64,000 nt of DNA, from contig NZ_RBCI01000007.1 of assembly GCF_003628535.1 (NCBI RefSeq), positions 124,001-188,000 on the forward strand. Direction: 5' to 3'. The notes beneath the pieces were generated by a model that was not told the origin of the DNA, made no database searches, and worked only from the letters and a program-made list of their open reading frames with translations. This stretch comes from Flavisolibacter nicotianae (lineage in GTDB: Bacteria; Bacteroidota; Bacteroidia; Chitinophagales; Chitinophagaceae). Shown here in pieces: positions 18,643 through 26,143 of the stretch; position 1 is the first letter of the stretch; each line of letters begins with the position of its first letter. The position numbers and the translations under genes are program-made.

Positions 18643-19674
18643 ATGTCAGTCGCAAAACTTGAGTACATCTGGCTCGACGGTTACAAGCCCATCCAGAGCC
18701 TCCGTAGCAAAACAAAAATTGAACACGATTTTTCAGGAAAACTGGAAGATTGCCCAATGTGGTGTTTTGACGGTTCTTCAACCGAGCAGGCACCTGGTGG
18801 CTCTTCCGACTGTCTGCTGAAACCCGTTTACATTGTGAAAGACCCACAGCGTAAAAATGGCTTCCTGGTGATGTGCGAAGTTTTAAATCCCGATGGCACA
18901 GCGCATATCAGCAATGGCCGTGCAACGATCGAGGATGATGACAATGATTTTTGGTTTGGCTTTGAGCAGGAATATTTCCTGTGGAATCCGGATACAGAGA
19001 AGCCGATCGGCTTTCCGGAAGGTGGCTACCCCGCTCCACAAGGTCCTTATTACTGTTCCGTAGGCGCCCGCAATGCGCATGGTCGCCATATTGTTGAGGA
19101 ACATCTTGATGTATGCCTTGAAGCCGGTCTGAACGTTGAAGGTATTAATGCCGAAGTGGCTGCCGGACAGTGGGAGTTTCAGATTTTTGCCAAAGGCGCC
19201 AAAGCTGCCGGCGACCAGATCTGGATTGCCCGCTATCTTTTGGAACGTATCGGCGAAAAATACAATATTGCAATCAACTGGCATTGCAAGCCGTTGGGTA
19301 ACTTGGATTGGAACGGAAGTGGCATGCACGCCAATTTCTCCAACACCGTTTTAAGAACCTGCGGAAGCCGCGAAATATATGAGCAAATTTGCGAAGCTTT
19401 CCGTCCAGTTGTAAAGGAACACATCGAAGTTTATGGTGCCGACAACCATCTCCGTCTGACCGGCAAGCACGAAACTGCTGCCATCCACGAGTTCAAATAT
19501 GGTGTATCGGACAGAGGCGCTTCAATCCGCATTCCGATCGGTACAGTCGAAAGAGGCTGGAAAGGCTGGCTGGAAGACCGTCGCCCTAACAGTGCTGCGG
19601 ATCCTTACAAGGTGGCTGCCCGTATCATCAAAACGGTTAAAACAGCCAAGGTAGAAGAAGCTGTAGTTGCCTAA
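18643..19674 (+). CDS. Glutamine synthetase, GSII (eukaryote-like) type
   Basis: This is a 343-residue cytoplasmic enzyme making glutamine from glutamate and ammonia with ATP. The length, about 100 residues shorter than GSI, and motifs are those of GSII: MWCFDGSSTEQAPGGSSDC in the beta-grasp part, GFEQEYFLW (metal-binding glutamates), NAEVAAGQWEFQI, the ATP-site signature KPLGNLDWNGSGMHANFS and SDRGASIRIP. Start at 18643 is the only sensible Met. It is monocistronic, with a long AT-rich leader and its own terminator. GSII enzymes are frequent in Chitinophagaceae and relatives alongside GSI/GSIII. Confidence 0.96.
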   Translation: MSVAKLEYIWLDGYKPIQSLRSKTKIEHDFSGKLEDCPMWCFDGSSTEQAPGGSSDCLLKPVYIVKDPQRKNGFLVMCEVLNPDGTAHISNGRATIEDDDNDFWFGFEQEYFLWNPDTEKPIGFPEGGYPAPQGPYYCSVGARNAHGRHIVEEHLDVCLEAGLNVEGINAEVAAGQWEFQIFAKGAKAAGDQIWIARYLLERIGEKYNIAINWHCKPLGNLDWNGSGMHANFSNTVLRTCGSREIYEQICEAFRPVVKEHIEVYGADNHLRLTGKHETAAIHEFKYGVSDRGASIRIPIGTVERGWKGWLEDRRPNSAADPYKVAARIIKTVKTAKVEEAVVA

Positions 19675-19698
19675 TACAAGTTTTCACGATTTAATACC

Positions 19699-19736
19699 CG
19701 GAACAGAGCTGCCCATTGCGGCTCTGTTCCGTTTTT
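19699..19736 (+). terminator. Rho-independent terminator after glutamine synthetase
   Basis: An 11-bp perfect stem (19699-19709 with 19721-19731, CGGAACAGAGC), 11-nt loop and T5 tail. Confidence 0.92.
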
Positions 19737-19812
19737 ACGAAGCCCAGCTTTGCAGGCGGTTTTGTCGCATAAGAAATATCCGGTTTGCCGGAATTCGGAA
19801 AAAAATGAACAA

Positions 19813-20199
19813 TTAATAGGAAAGTTCGACCTGGTAAACATCGGACTTGTTTCGCTGGATACGTCCAGAAAAAAATCCGCCTGGCTCCCTGATGTCTTCC
19901 ACCAACCGGAAAGTGGAACATGTTCGGCTCAAGCCTTCAAACAGGAGGGTAAAATGGAAAAACTCATTTTCGGGAATAAACCAGGTCCAATTGGGAGCAA
20001 CCGAAATATTAAATGCTTTGATCAGCAGAACTTTGTTTCCTCCTTCTTCCAAAAGATAAGTCGTGTCCCAGATCCTGGCCAAAGTGGGGAAAGGCGCATA
20101 GATCTTGCAATGAACAACCGTTGTGCGTTTTTCTTCTGTTTGCAGAAACGCAAATAACTCGCTGTCGATTTCGACTTTGGGCTTGCTGATGGTGGTCAT
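19813..20199 (-). CDS. Conserved-looking protein of unknown function, 128 residues
   Basis: Not recognised. A 128-residue soluble protein without signal peptide or membrane segment, mixed alpha/beta composition. It begins MTTISKPKVEID and contains FLQTEEKRTTVVHCKIYA, TTYLLEEGGNKVLLIKAFNI and WTWFIPENEFFHFTLLFEGL. Composition and frame look coding on the minus strand; the plus-strand alternatives are short and lack protein character. It stands alone, tail-to-tail with glutamine synthetase and divergent from the gene at 20459. Confidence 0.65.
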   Translation of the reverse strand: MTTISKPKVEIDSELFAFLQTEEKRTTVVHCKIYAPFPTLARIWDTTYLLEEGGNKVLLIKAFNISVAPNWTWFIPENEFFHFTLLFEGLSRTCSTFRLVEDIREPGGFFSGRIQRNKSDVYQVELSY

Positions 20200-20458
20200 T
20201 TAAAAAAAATCTGCATTTCAATTTACTCTTTTTCCTGCATTTTCGCCAGCAACCATCACTGGAAAATACACACATGTGACAGGGTTTTCGATTTAAAAAC
20301 ACTTTCTGCTATATTGTGTATCGGCTATCCAGTTCCTTTTGCCGGGCATAAAATTAGTAAGTGAGGAAATAGCGATAAGTCCGGTAGAATGCCCTGTCAT
20401 GTCACCTGTTAGAAAGATTTTCCGGCGCATCTACGGTTTACCCTTAAGCGTGCCTGTC

Positions 20459-21982
20459 ATGTATCGAAGACAAATAAATGCGATCCGTTTTTTTTGGTCT
20501 GCTTTGCCGTTGGTTGTCTTGAACGGTAGTTTAACGGCCCAATCTGTTTTGCCGATCCGTGTATCAACGCATGATTCGGTAGCGGTTGCTGCAAGCCAGA
20601 CCTACAGCCAGCCTTCGCTAATTCGCAGGCTTTTTATGGGCAGCAATTACAGGAAAGAATGGGAAACTCCCGTTGCACTGCCCATTTTCGATATGGCTAG
20701 CCTTGGCCTGACCGTAAAAGAACTTGGTGGCGGAAAGCAAACAAAATCGTTGCGGCTTTTGGACCGGGACAGTGTTGAATGGGCCTTGCGGACAGTTGAC
20801 AAAGATGTGCGGCCAGCCATCCCGAAAATTATCCGGAACGGCTTTACCGTTTCAATCGTACAGGACATGGTGTCGGCGGCGCACCCGTTTGCCCCGCTAA
20901 CCATTCCGCCGCTTGCAACTGCCACAGGCGTGCAAGCCGGTCAGCCATCTTTTTACTTCGTGCCAGATGATACGGCACTTGGACCCCCCTACAGGGAACT
21001 TTTTGCAGGAAAGGTTTGCCTCCTGGAAAAACGCGACCTTCTCCAGGGCGTCGAATTACGCAATACGGAAAAGATGCTCCAACAGCTTTTTGAAGACCAT
21101 CACAGTCAGCTTGACCAGGCAGCCTACCTGAATGCCCGCCTGCTCGACATGCAGATTGCAGACTGGGACAGGCACTACGATCAATGGAAATGGGCGGCGT
21201 TTGACAGCAGCGGGAAAACCACCTACGTGGCGATTCCCAAAGACCGGGACCAGGCTTATTTTTCTTCGAACGGATGGCTGTTGAAACTGATTCGCCTGTT
21301 TACCATGAAATATACCATTGGTTTAACGGAAGAAACATCCAACATTGTGAATCTTAACGGTGTTGCCTGGAGTCTTGACCGCCTGTTATTAAACGAGTTG
21401 CCAAAATCGGAATGGGTTCGGATCGCCAACACCTTTCAACAGAACTTGACCGATGACCTGATCAGGGAAGCCGTGAAGCGTATGCCCGCCCAGGAATACG
21501 CTATTCATGGGGAGGCCATTACCAACAAATTACTCCTCCGCAAAAAAACACTGCCCGAGGACGTCCTGCGCTATTACCGTTTTCTCGCAAAGGAAGTGAC
21601 GGTTTACGGCACAGACAAGGCAGAACGGTTTGAATTGACCGGGAACAGCGACAGTGTGACCGTGACCGTCCGTGGCAAACAGAAAGAAGATAAAATCTAC
21701 TACCAGCGCACGTTCTACACTTCGGAAACGAAGAAGATTACGCTTCTTGGCCTGGATGGAGACGATTTGTTTGTAGCCGCGAAGGATTTACACAATCCCA
21801 TTCGCTTCGAAGTGAATGGCGGTTCCGGTTCGAATAAATACGAGTGGAGCGATTTTATAAAAGTCAAGGCGAAAGACTCGGATATGGATTCCCGCGTCTA
21901 CCTGAAAAAGCTGCGCAAACCTCTACGCATCAGGGAGGAAGAAAAAAACGACGACGAACACAAGGATAAGAGTAAAAAATAA
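20459..21982 (+). CDS. Exported protein of unknown function with DWDRH / PKDRDQ motifs
   Basis: This is a 507-residue protein from ATG 20459, chosen over an in-frame ATG at 20339 because it begins a signal peptide (MYRRQINAIRFFWSALPLVV, ending LTAQ). It reads RRLFMGSNYRKEWETPVALP near the N terminus and contains a striking core, ADWDRHYDQWKW followed by YVAIPKDRDQAYF. From memory, similar segments occur inside larger Bacteroidota metallophosphoesterase/outer-membrane fusion proteins; here neither a phosphoesterase nor a beta-barrel is present. The D-D-D spacing is reminiscent of secreted CotH/Fam20-like kinase folds, but this is speculation. The C terminus is highly charged (EEKNDDEHKDKSKK). 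Confidence 0.75.
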   Translation: MYRRQINAIRFFWSALPLVVLNGSLTAQSVLPIRVSTHDSVAVAASQTYSQPSLIRRLFMGSNYRKEWETPVALPIFDMASLGLTVKELGGGKQTKSLRLLDRDSVEWALRTVDKDVRPAIPKIIRNGFTVSIVQDMVSAAHPFAPLTIPPLATATGVQAGQPSFYFVPDDTALGPPYRELFAGKVCLLEKRDLLQGVELRNTEKMLQQLFEDHHSQLDQAAYLNARLLDMQIADWDRHYDQWKWAAFDSSGKTTYVAIPKDRDQAYFSSNGWLLKLIRLFTMKYTIGLTEETSNIVNLNGVAWSLDRLLLNELPKSEWVRIANTFQQNLTDDLIREAVKRMPAQEYAIHGEAITNKLLLRKKTLPEDVLRYYRFLAKEVTVYGTDKAERFELTGNSDSVTVTVRGKQKEDKIYYQRTFYTSETKKITLLGLDGDDLFVAAKDLHNPIRFEVNGGSGSNKYEWSDFIKVKAKDSDMDSRVYLKKLRKPLRIREEEKNDDEHKDKSKK

Positions 21983-22122
21983 ACATCCTGGAACCTTCTC
22001 CATTCCTGCCTGCGACCACGAATTCTCAACCGATTCAGAATCAGCTATACATTTCAATGGCAGTATAGACCCAAATTGTTTCCAGAAAAACTAACTTGCT
22101 GTGGAAATAAAAACAGAAAGCC

Positions 22123-22299
22123 ATGCAAAAACTATTTGTCTTCTTGTTCATAGCCAGTGCCGTCGGAATCAGCTGTACAAACAGCACGACGACAACGGAA
22201 ACAAAACATGATTCAACAGTCGTAACGAAAGACACCGGCACACATTCGGAAACCAACGGAAACGCTGTAACGCCGCCCGCAAGTAACGGACAATATTAA
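22123..22299 (+). CDS. Small Thr-rich lipoprotein, 58 residues
   Basis: A short gene: ATG at 22123 (MQKLFVFLFIASAVGISC) gives a signal peptide ending in the lipobox GISC at residue 18. A low-complexity Thr/Ser/Asn tail follows (NSTTTTETKHDSTVVTK). Small lipoproteins of this shape are common and usually unannotated in Bacteroidota. No function can be assigned. Confidence 0.65.
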   Translation: MQKLFVFLFIASAVGISCTNSTTTTETKHDSTVVTKDTGTHSETNGNAVTPPASNGQY

Positions 22300-22377
22300 A
22301 TAAAGTCGCATAGTGATCTGGCCGTTTACCAATAGCAAAAGGCGAAGGTTTTCTGAATCTGGGGAATTTGAATGGCG

Positions 22378-23145
22378 CTATTTCCGGATAAAAATCTGCT
22401 GCAGAAGGGCGTGAAGATCGGGATGTTGTTCGCTGAAGATTTCCGGTTGTTCAAAAAAATACTCCGACACAACGGCAAAGCATTCAACCGGGCTGGTGGC
22501 GGCATACAAATCAATATCAGACTGGCCGCGGCGAACGTTTTCCATTTCCTGCTCGAGAAGTTGCTTCCATTGCGGTACAAATTTTCGCTGCAGCAAAATT
22601 TCAGGCACCCCATCCAGTGAGCCGTCCATCTTGTCGATCAGGTGAACGAACTCGTGCAGGGCCATATTCCGGTTATTCTTGCGGTTGATAAATCCCTGGC
22701 GCAATTCCCATTTGGACAGGATCATGATATTTTCCAGGCTGCCTGTTCCTACCATCCCGGATACCAGCCTTTCGTTCCCCTGTTGTTCGTAATCCGTATT
22801 GAAGTTGCCGGGATACAAAAGGATTTCCCGCAGGTTGATGTACTCCCAGTCCGGTATATAAAAAACCGGCATGACCGCGGCTGCGCCAATCAGGATTCGG
22901 TCCAGGTCTTCGACTTCCGCATTGGCGCCGGTGATTTTTACCGCTGACAAAAACCGTTTCATCTTATCCAGGAAAATCGCTCGTCCATCTTCATCAAGAC
23001 CAGCATAAAAGATAACATAATCTGCCAGAATCTCCTCTGTGTTTTCCGGCAATACCAAGGCTTCCGGCCGCCTGGATTGGAAAACCAGCCGGATGATCAG
23101 CACAATGAGAAAAAGAACAAAAAGGATCTGAAGCACGGTGATCAT
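22378..23145 (-). CDS. mtfA: MtfA-like zinc peptidase (M90 family)
   Basis: This is a 255-residue protein from the Met at 23145; a longer start at 23178 adds 11 unlikely residues. An N-terminal membrane segment (ITVLQILFVLFLIVLIIRLV) is followed by a peptidase domain with HEFVHLID (HExxH zinc motif) and the downstream glutamate region (SPVECFAVVSEYFFEQPEIF) typical of MtfA/M90. In E. coli MtfA controls the Mlc repressor and cleaves peptides; a corresponding partner is not visible here, and the membrane anchor differs from the soluble E. coli protein. Convergent with the small lipoprotein gene. Confidence 0.85.
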   Translation of the reverse strand: MITVLQILFVLFLIVLIIRLVFQSRRPEALVLPENTEEILADYVIFYAGLDEDGRAIFLDKMKRFLSAVKITGANAEVEDLDRILIGAAAVMPVFYIPDWEYINLREILLYPGNFNTDYEQQGNERLVSGMVGTGSLENIMILSKWELRQGFINRKNNRNMALHEFVHLIDKMDGSLDGVPEILLQRKFVPQWKQLLEQEMENVRRGQSDIDLYAATSPVECFAVVSEYFFEQPEIFSEQHPDLHALLQQIFIRK

Positions 23146-23254
23146 ACGGGTTGAAGATAAACCAGGCCGTTCAAACAAATTAAAGGATTAACTGAATGGG
23201 TTCCCTCGAAAAAGAAAACTTCACAACAGGCATGGCATTGGCCGCGATAAAACA

Positions 23255-23974
23255 CTAATTAAGGTTAAGGCCAAAGCTGACACCAAACCAGGGTTTACCC
23301 TGATTCACCCAGTACTTCCGGTTGGGATCGAGCAAGTGATCGGCGCCAACCGCCAGGCCAATGCTGATAGTTTCTACACCGACCAGGAGGTTTAGTCCGG
23401 CAAAAGCAACCGTACCGTCGTACTGGATCGAAATGTTATTGTTGGTCACATATTCGTCGATCCTGCTGGTACCAATGCCGCCAATGGCGCCGAAGCTATA
23501 TCCAAAATGGGTAATTCTTCTTTTAAACAACCGCAACGGTGTTTGGGAATAGGAGAGACGATACAGATCGGAACGGAAGCCGGCATAAAGAGCGCCGTTA
23601 AACGTGGCATTCAACTGCCTGGGAAAACGGGCTACAGCTGGGCGGTATTTGAACGGGATCGTAAGGACGTCGATGTCAAACGTTGCTTTTCGAAAGAAAT
23701 AGTCCTCAAACTGAAGCGGTTTTTGATTGGGTGGAAAGGCGATTTTTAGCGAGGAGGTGGTATCCACAAATTGTTTTTGCAGGCTCTTTGCAGTATACAC
23801 TTTCACCGAGTCGTCTTGGGGCACCACGTAGACTTTCTTCTTTTTTTTATGAAAAATACGGCTTTGGTAATAGCCTTCTGAAAATCCATATTTGGGAGAA
23901 TCTTTCAATACGTTGCAACTTGTGGTGGTAAATACAAAACCAAAGCACAATGCAACAAATAAGCGTGGAGTCAT
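23255..23974 (-). CDS. Lipoprotein of unknown function, probably beta-rich outer-membrane associated
   Basis: Not recognised. 239 residues with a lipoprotein signal (FTTTSC near residue 20). After a Lys-rich stretch (RIFHKKKKKVYVV) the second half has alternating hydrophobic beta-strands rich in Gly and Tyr (ALYAGFRSDLYRLSYSQ, FGYSFGAIGGIGTSRIDEYV, GLNLLVGVETISIGLAVGAD, WFGVSFGLNLN), suggesting a small beta-barrel or beta-sandwich. It is divergent from the non-coding region at 24 kb that holds three hairpins. Function unknown. Confidence 0.65.
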   Translation of the reverse strand: MTPRLFVALCFGFVFTTTSCNVLKDSPKYGFSEGYYQSRIFHKKKKKVYVVPQDDSVKVYTAKSLQKQFVDTTSSLKIAFPPNQKPLQFEDYFFRKATFDIDVLTIPFKYRPAVARFPRQLNATFNGALYAGFRSDLYRLSYSQTPLRLFKRRITHFGYSFGAIGGIGTSRIDEYVTNNNISIQYDGTVAFAGLNLLVGVETISIGLAVGADHLLDPNRKYWVNQGKPWFGVSFGLNLN

Positions 23975-24083
23975 TTACCGAATTGGGGTTATTTGTCACC
24001 TAAAATATTTTTTCTAAGGCTAAATTTCCGGGTACGATTCTTGCTAACTTATAAGCAGTTTTCATAGGGTACGGATTAAAAAC

Positions 24084-24117
24084 GGGCTGAGGTTTCTACC
24101 TTAGCCCTATTTTTTGT
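24084..24117 (+). terminator. Terminator-like hairpin with no protein gene in front of it
   Basis: A 10-bp stem with one G-U pair (24084-24093 with 24098-24107, GGGCTGAGGT), TTCT loop and a TATTTTTT tail. It could end a short untranslated transcript starting after 23980. Confidence 0.65.
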
Positions 24118-24343
24118 TATTTACGTGGGTTCTTTCGACACGAATTCAAATTTTCTCATTGCCCAAAAACGAAATTCTCCACTGAATTTACCGCTAATCG
24201 GCGCATGACGTTTGAAAATGCAGAACTTTTACCGATCAGTCAATTGAACGACCACGCAAAAACGTGACCGGACAAAATTTTCGATCATTCACTAGGACTT
24301 CAATAGAGGGTACTCCGAAACGAAAGCAGTCTGTTGCCCGAGC

Positions 24344-24357
24344 GTGATTTTAGTCAC
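24344..24357. promoter_or_regulatory. CRP-type operator GTGA-N6-TCAC, site 1 (in front of putative sRNA A)
   Basis: A perfect palindrome of the CRP class (GTGATTTTAGTCAC) lies in non-coding DNA before a roughly 200-nt segment ending in a terminator. A TTTG follows at 24360-24363 and ATCTTG at 24381-24386, which are weak promoter candidates. Confidence 0.65.
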
Positions 24358-24394
24358 GCTTTGTAAAGAAAATTAATATCATCTTGCACACAGG

Positions 24395-24587
24395 TTGCAG
24401 ATGGCAGTGAAAACCGGGTGCAATCGACATGTTCGACAAAAGAGGAGCCGGGATAGAAAGATTGGGAATGCAGTTTTCGATGAACGAAGGCACCGGTCGT
24501 GATGAGTGAATAAATCATACGACAAACTCGCTTACATACAAGCAGTTAGTTTTGGTTGCGCCCCTTGTTTCTACAGGGGGCTTCTTT
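24395..24587 (+). ncRNA. Putative small RNA A, CRP-site controlled
   Basis: No credible protein frame exists here. The segment follows operator site 1 (24344-24357) and ends in a terminator with a 9-bp stem (24560-24568 with 24573-24581), TTCT loop and T-rich tail. It contains ACGAAGGCACCG at 24484-24495, which recurs with one change in the next segment (24700-24711). The 5' end is a guess from the operator position. An alternative is a tiny peptide (ATG at 24480, 9 codons), which I consider less likely. Confidence 0.4.
24560..24587 (+). terminator. Terminator of putative small RNA A
   Basis: GCCCCTTGT / ACAGGGGGC stem (9 bp, one G-U), TTCT loop, then TTCTTTG. Confidence 0.65.
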
Positions 24588-24589
24588 GT

Positions 24590-24603
24590 GTGACAGTTGT
24601 CAC
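24590..24603. promoter_or_regulatory. CRP-type operator GTGA-N6-TCAC, site 2 (in front of putative sRNA B)
   Basis: Perfect palindrome GTGACAGTTGTCAC, directly after the terminator of sRNA A and upstream of a second terminator-bounded non-coding segment. Confidence 0.65.
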
Positions 24604-24669
24604 GGTTACGCCGGTTAACCTTTTATATTTTTTAATGAACAGCATGTAGTATATCGCCAATATAATTGA

Positions 24670-24804
24670 CTGGCGTTGGATTTAAAGAGCAGGACGTTGA
24701 CGAAAGCACCGAGAAGAATTTGAATTACCAGGATTGGATAATATACTGATGCGTGGTTTGGTTTAATGACGGCAGGCCCTCGATCGAGAGCCTGCTTTTA
24801 TTTT
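24670..24804 (+). ncRNA. Putative small RNA B, CRP-site controlled
   Basis: The segment between operator site 2 and the hairpin at 24772 has no credible protein frame. TATAATTG at 24661-24668 is one base away from the TAnnTTTG promoter element, suggesting a start near 24675. It shares the ACGAAAGCACCG motif (24700-24711) with sRNA A, and both have TTTGGTT shortly before the terminator. The boundaries are inferred; no known RNA family was recognised. Confidence 0.4.
24772..24804 (+). terminator. Terminator of putative small RNA B
   Basis: GCAGGCCCTC / GAGAGCCTGC stem (10 positions, one mismatch), GATC loop, then TTTTATTTT. Confidence 0.8.
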
Positions 24805-24946
24805 GGGTAAAATGATTTTTATAGGTGGGACCTTCCTGCTGGCTTAAACATTTTTATGTTATGTATGCACTGCTCCTGACGGAATTCTGTACGAATGAGC
24901 GAGTTCATTCCCCTTTTGGAGAAATCTTTCATGCGGCAGGCAAAAA

Positions 24947-25480
24947 CTAATGCGGCAGTTTCTCTCTCAAATAGCCGTAAACCCAGGTGCCGGCAATTGC
25001 ACTGGCAAGTACAACAGCAACCACGAAAAAGCCGGCGCCGATCTGCGCAAAAAGAGGACCGGGACAGGCGCCGGTCATGGCCCAGCCAAATCCGAAGATC
25101 AATCCACCGATAATCTGTCCTTTATTGAATTTTTTGGGATGAAACCGGACTGGCTCACCATCGATGGTCTTGAGCTTGTAGCGCTTGATCAGCCAGACAG
25201 AAATCATGGCAACCGCGATAGCCGTACCGATAACCCCGTACATGTGAAAACTTTGCAGGCGGAACATCTCCTGGATGCGAAACCACGAAATGACTTCGGC
25301 TTTTGTAAAGGCAATTCCAAAAATGATCCCAACAAACGCATATTTCAGGTTATCGTACCATTTGTGTTGTACCGCTGATTCGTTTACGCAGATGGTATCC
25401 AGCGTTCTGACTTCGTAGTCGGTGTCGGGAAGTGACACTTCTTTTACCGGTGCAGATTGAAATTTATTTAAAACACCCAT
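24947..25480 (-). CDS. YeeE/YedE family transporter half (second subunit)
   Basis: This 177-residue integral membrane protein has about four to five hydrophobic segments and the conserved cysteine motif GWAMTGACPGPLFAQIGAG. It is the C-terminal half of a split YeeE/YedE (TsuA-like, DUF6691) transporter; the N-terminal half is the gene just upstream (9-bp gap). Full-length YeeE/TsuA takes up thiosulfate using conserved cysteines that line the path, so the pair is predicted to move thiosulfate or another sulfur compound across the inner membrane. A soluble N-terminal extension of about 45 residues precedes the first membrane segment. Transcribed leftwards, probably from the promoter at 26.1 kb. 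Confidence 0.88.
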   Translation of the reverse strand: MGVLNKFQSAPVKEVSLPDTDYEVRTLDTICVNESAVQHKWYDNLKYAFVGIIFGIAFTKAEVISWFRIQEMFRLQSFHMYGVIGTAIAVAMISVWLIKRYKLKTIDGEPVRFHPKKFNKGQIIGGLIFGFGWAMTGACPGPLFAQIGAGFFVVAVVLASAIAGTWVYGYLREKLPH

Positions 25481-25489
25481 GTTTTTGCT

Positions 25490-26053
25490 TTACAATTTTA
25501 AAATGAAGGGGAGAATAAGGTTGGCCATGATAAAACCGCCCACCATAAACGAAGCCGTTGCGATCATGGATGGAACCTGCAGGTTACTGATGCCCATGAT
25601 GGCATGACCGCTGGTACAGCCGCCGGCATATCGTGTACCAAAACCTACCAAAAAGCCACCCACCACCAGCATGACGAATCCCCTTAATGTAAACAGGGCC
25701 GGGAAACTGAAGATTTCACGGGGCAGGAGTTTATCGTGATCCTGGATACCATAGGTTTTCAGTTCCGACAGGAGGGCAGGAGAGACCTTTACCGGTTCTG
25801 GTGTTGATAAAAACTGGGTCGCGATGATAGCGCCGACGAGGATGCCACCCACGAAAAACAAATTCCAGGCTTCTTTTTTCCAATCGTATTGGAAAAACTT
25901 GATGTTGGCGGGAAAACAGGCGGCACAAGCATGACGAAGGTTGGCTGAAATGCCAAACGATTTGTTTCCCAGCAAGAGCAACGCCGGTACGGTGAGGCCG
26001 ATGAGTGCTCCGGCCACATACCAGGACCAGGGTTGTCGTAAGAGTTCAAGCAT
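25490..26053 (-). CDS. YeeE/YedE family transporter half (first subunit)
   Basis: This 187-residue membrane protein has the conserved motif [20 protein letters not shown], in which the cysteine is the sulfur-binding residue of the YeeE/YedE fold, and further Cys near residue 43-46 ([10 protein letters not shown]). Together with the next gene it forms a split thiosulfate-type transporter. The start codon is 58 bp from the centre of a perfect GTGA-N6-TCAC site (26105-26118), and TAGATTTC lies between them as a promoter -7 candidate. Confidence 0.88.
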   Translation of the reverse strand: MLELLRQPWSWYVAGALIGLTVPALLLLGNKSFGISANLRHACAACFPANIKFFQYDWKKEAWNLFFVGGILVGAIIATQFLSTPEPVKVSPALLSELKTYGIQDHDKLLPREIFSFPALFTLRGFVMLVVGGFLVGFGTRYAGGCTSGHAIMGISNLQVPSMIATASFMVGGFIMANLILPFILKL

Positions 26054-26104
26054 TGTCTGTCGATTTTTTATGGGTAAAATTGAAATCTATTCTTTTCTTA
26101 TCAC

Positions 26105-26118
26105 GTGACCTAAATCAC
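26105..26118. promoter_or_regulatory. CRP-type operator GTGA-N6-TCAC, site 3 (yeeE pair)
   Basis: Perfect palindrome GTGACCTAAATCAC, centre about 58 bp before the start of the first YeeE half. This distance fits activation from near -41 with a short leader. Confidence 0.75.
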
Positions 26119-26143
26119 GCCAACGAGAGTAAACGTAATTTAT

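Noticed and set aside
24480-24509. Nine-codon ATG frame in the putative sRNA A
   Set aside because: The same reading is not kept in the related segment at 24700, so the shared motif is more likely RNA than peptide.
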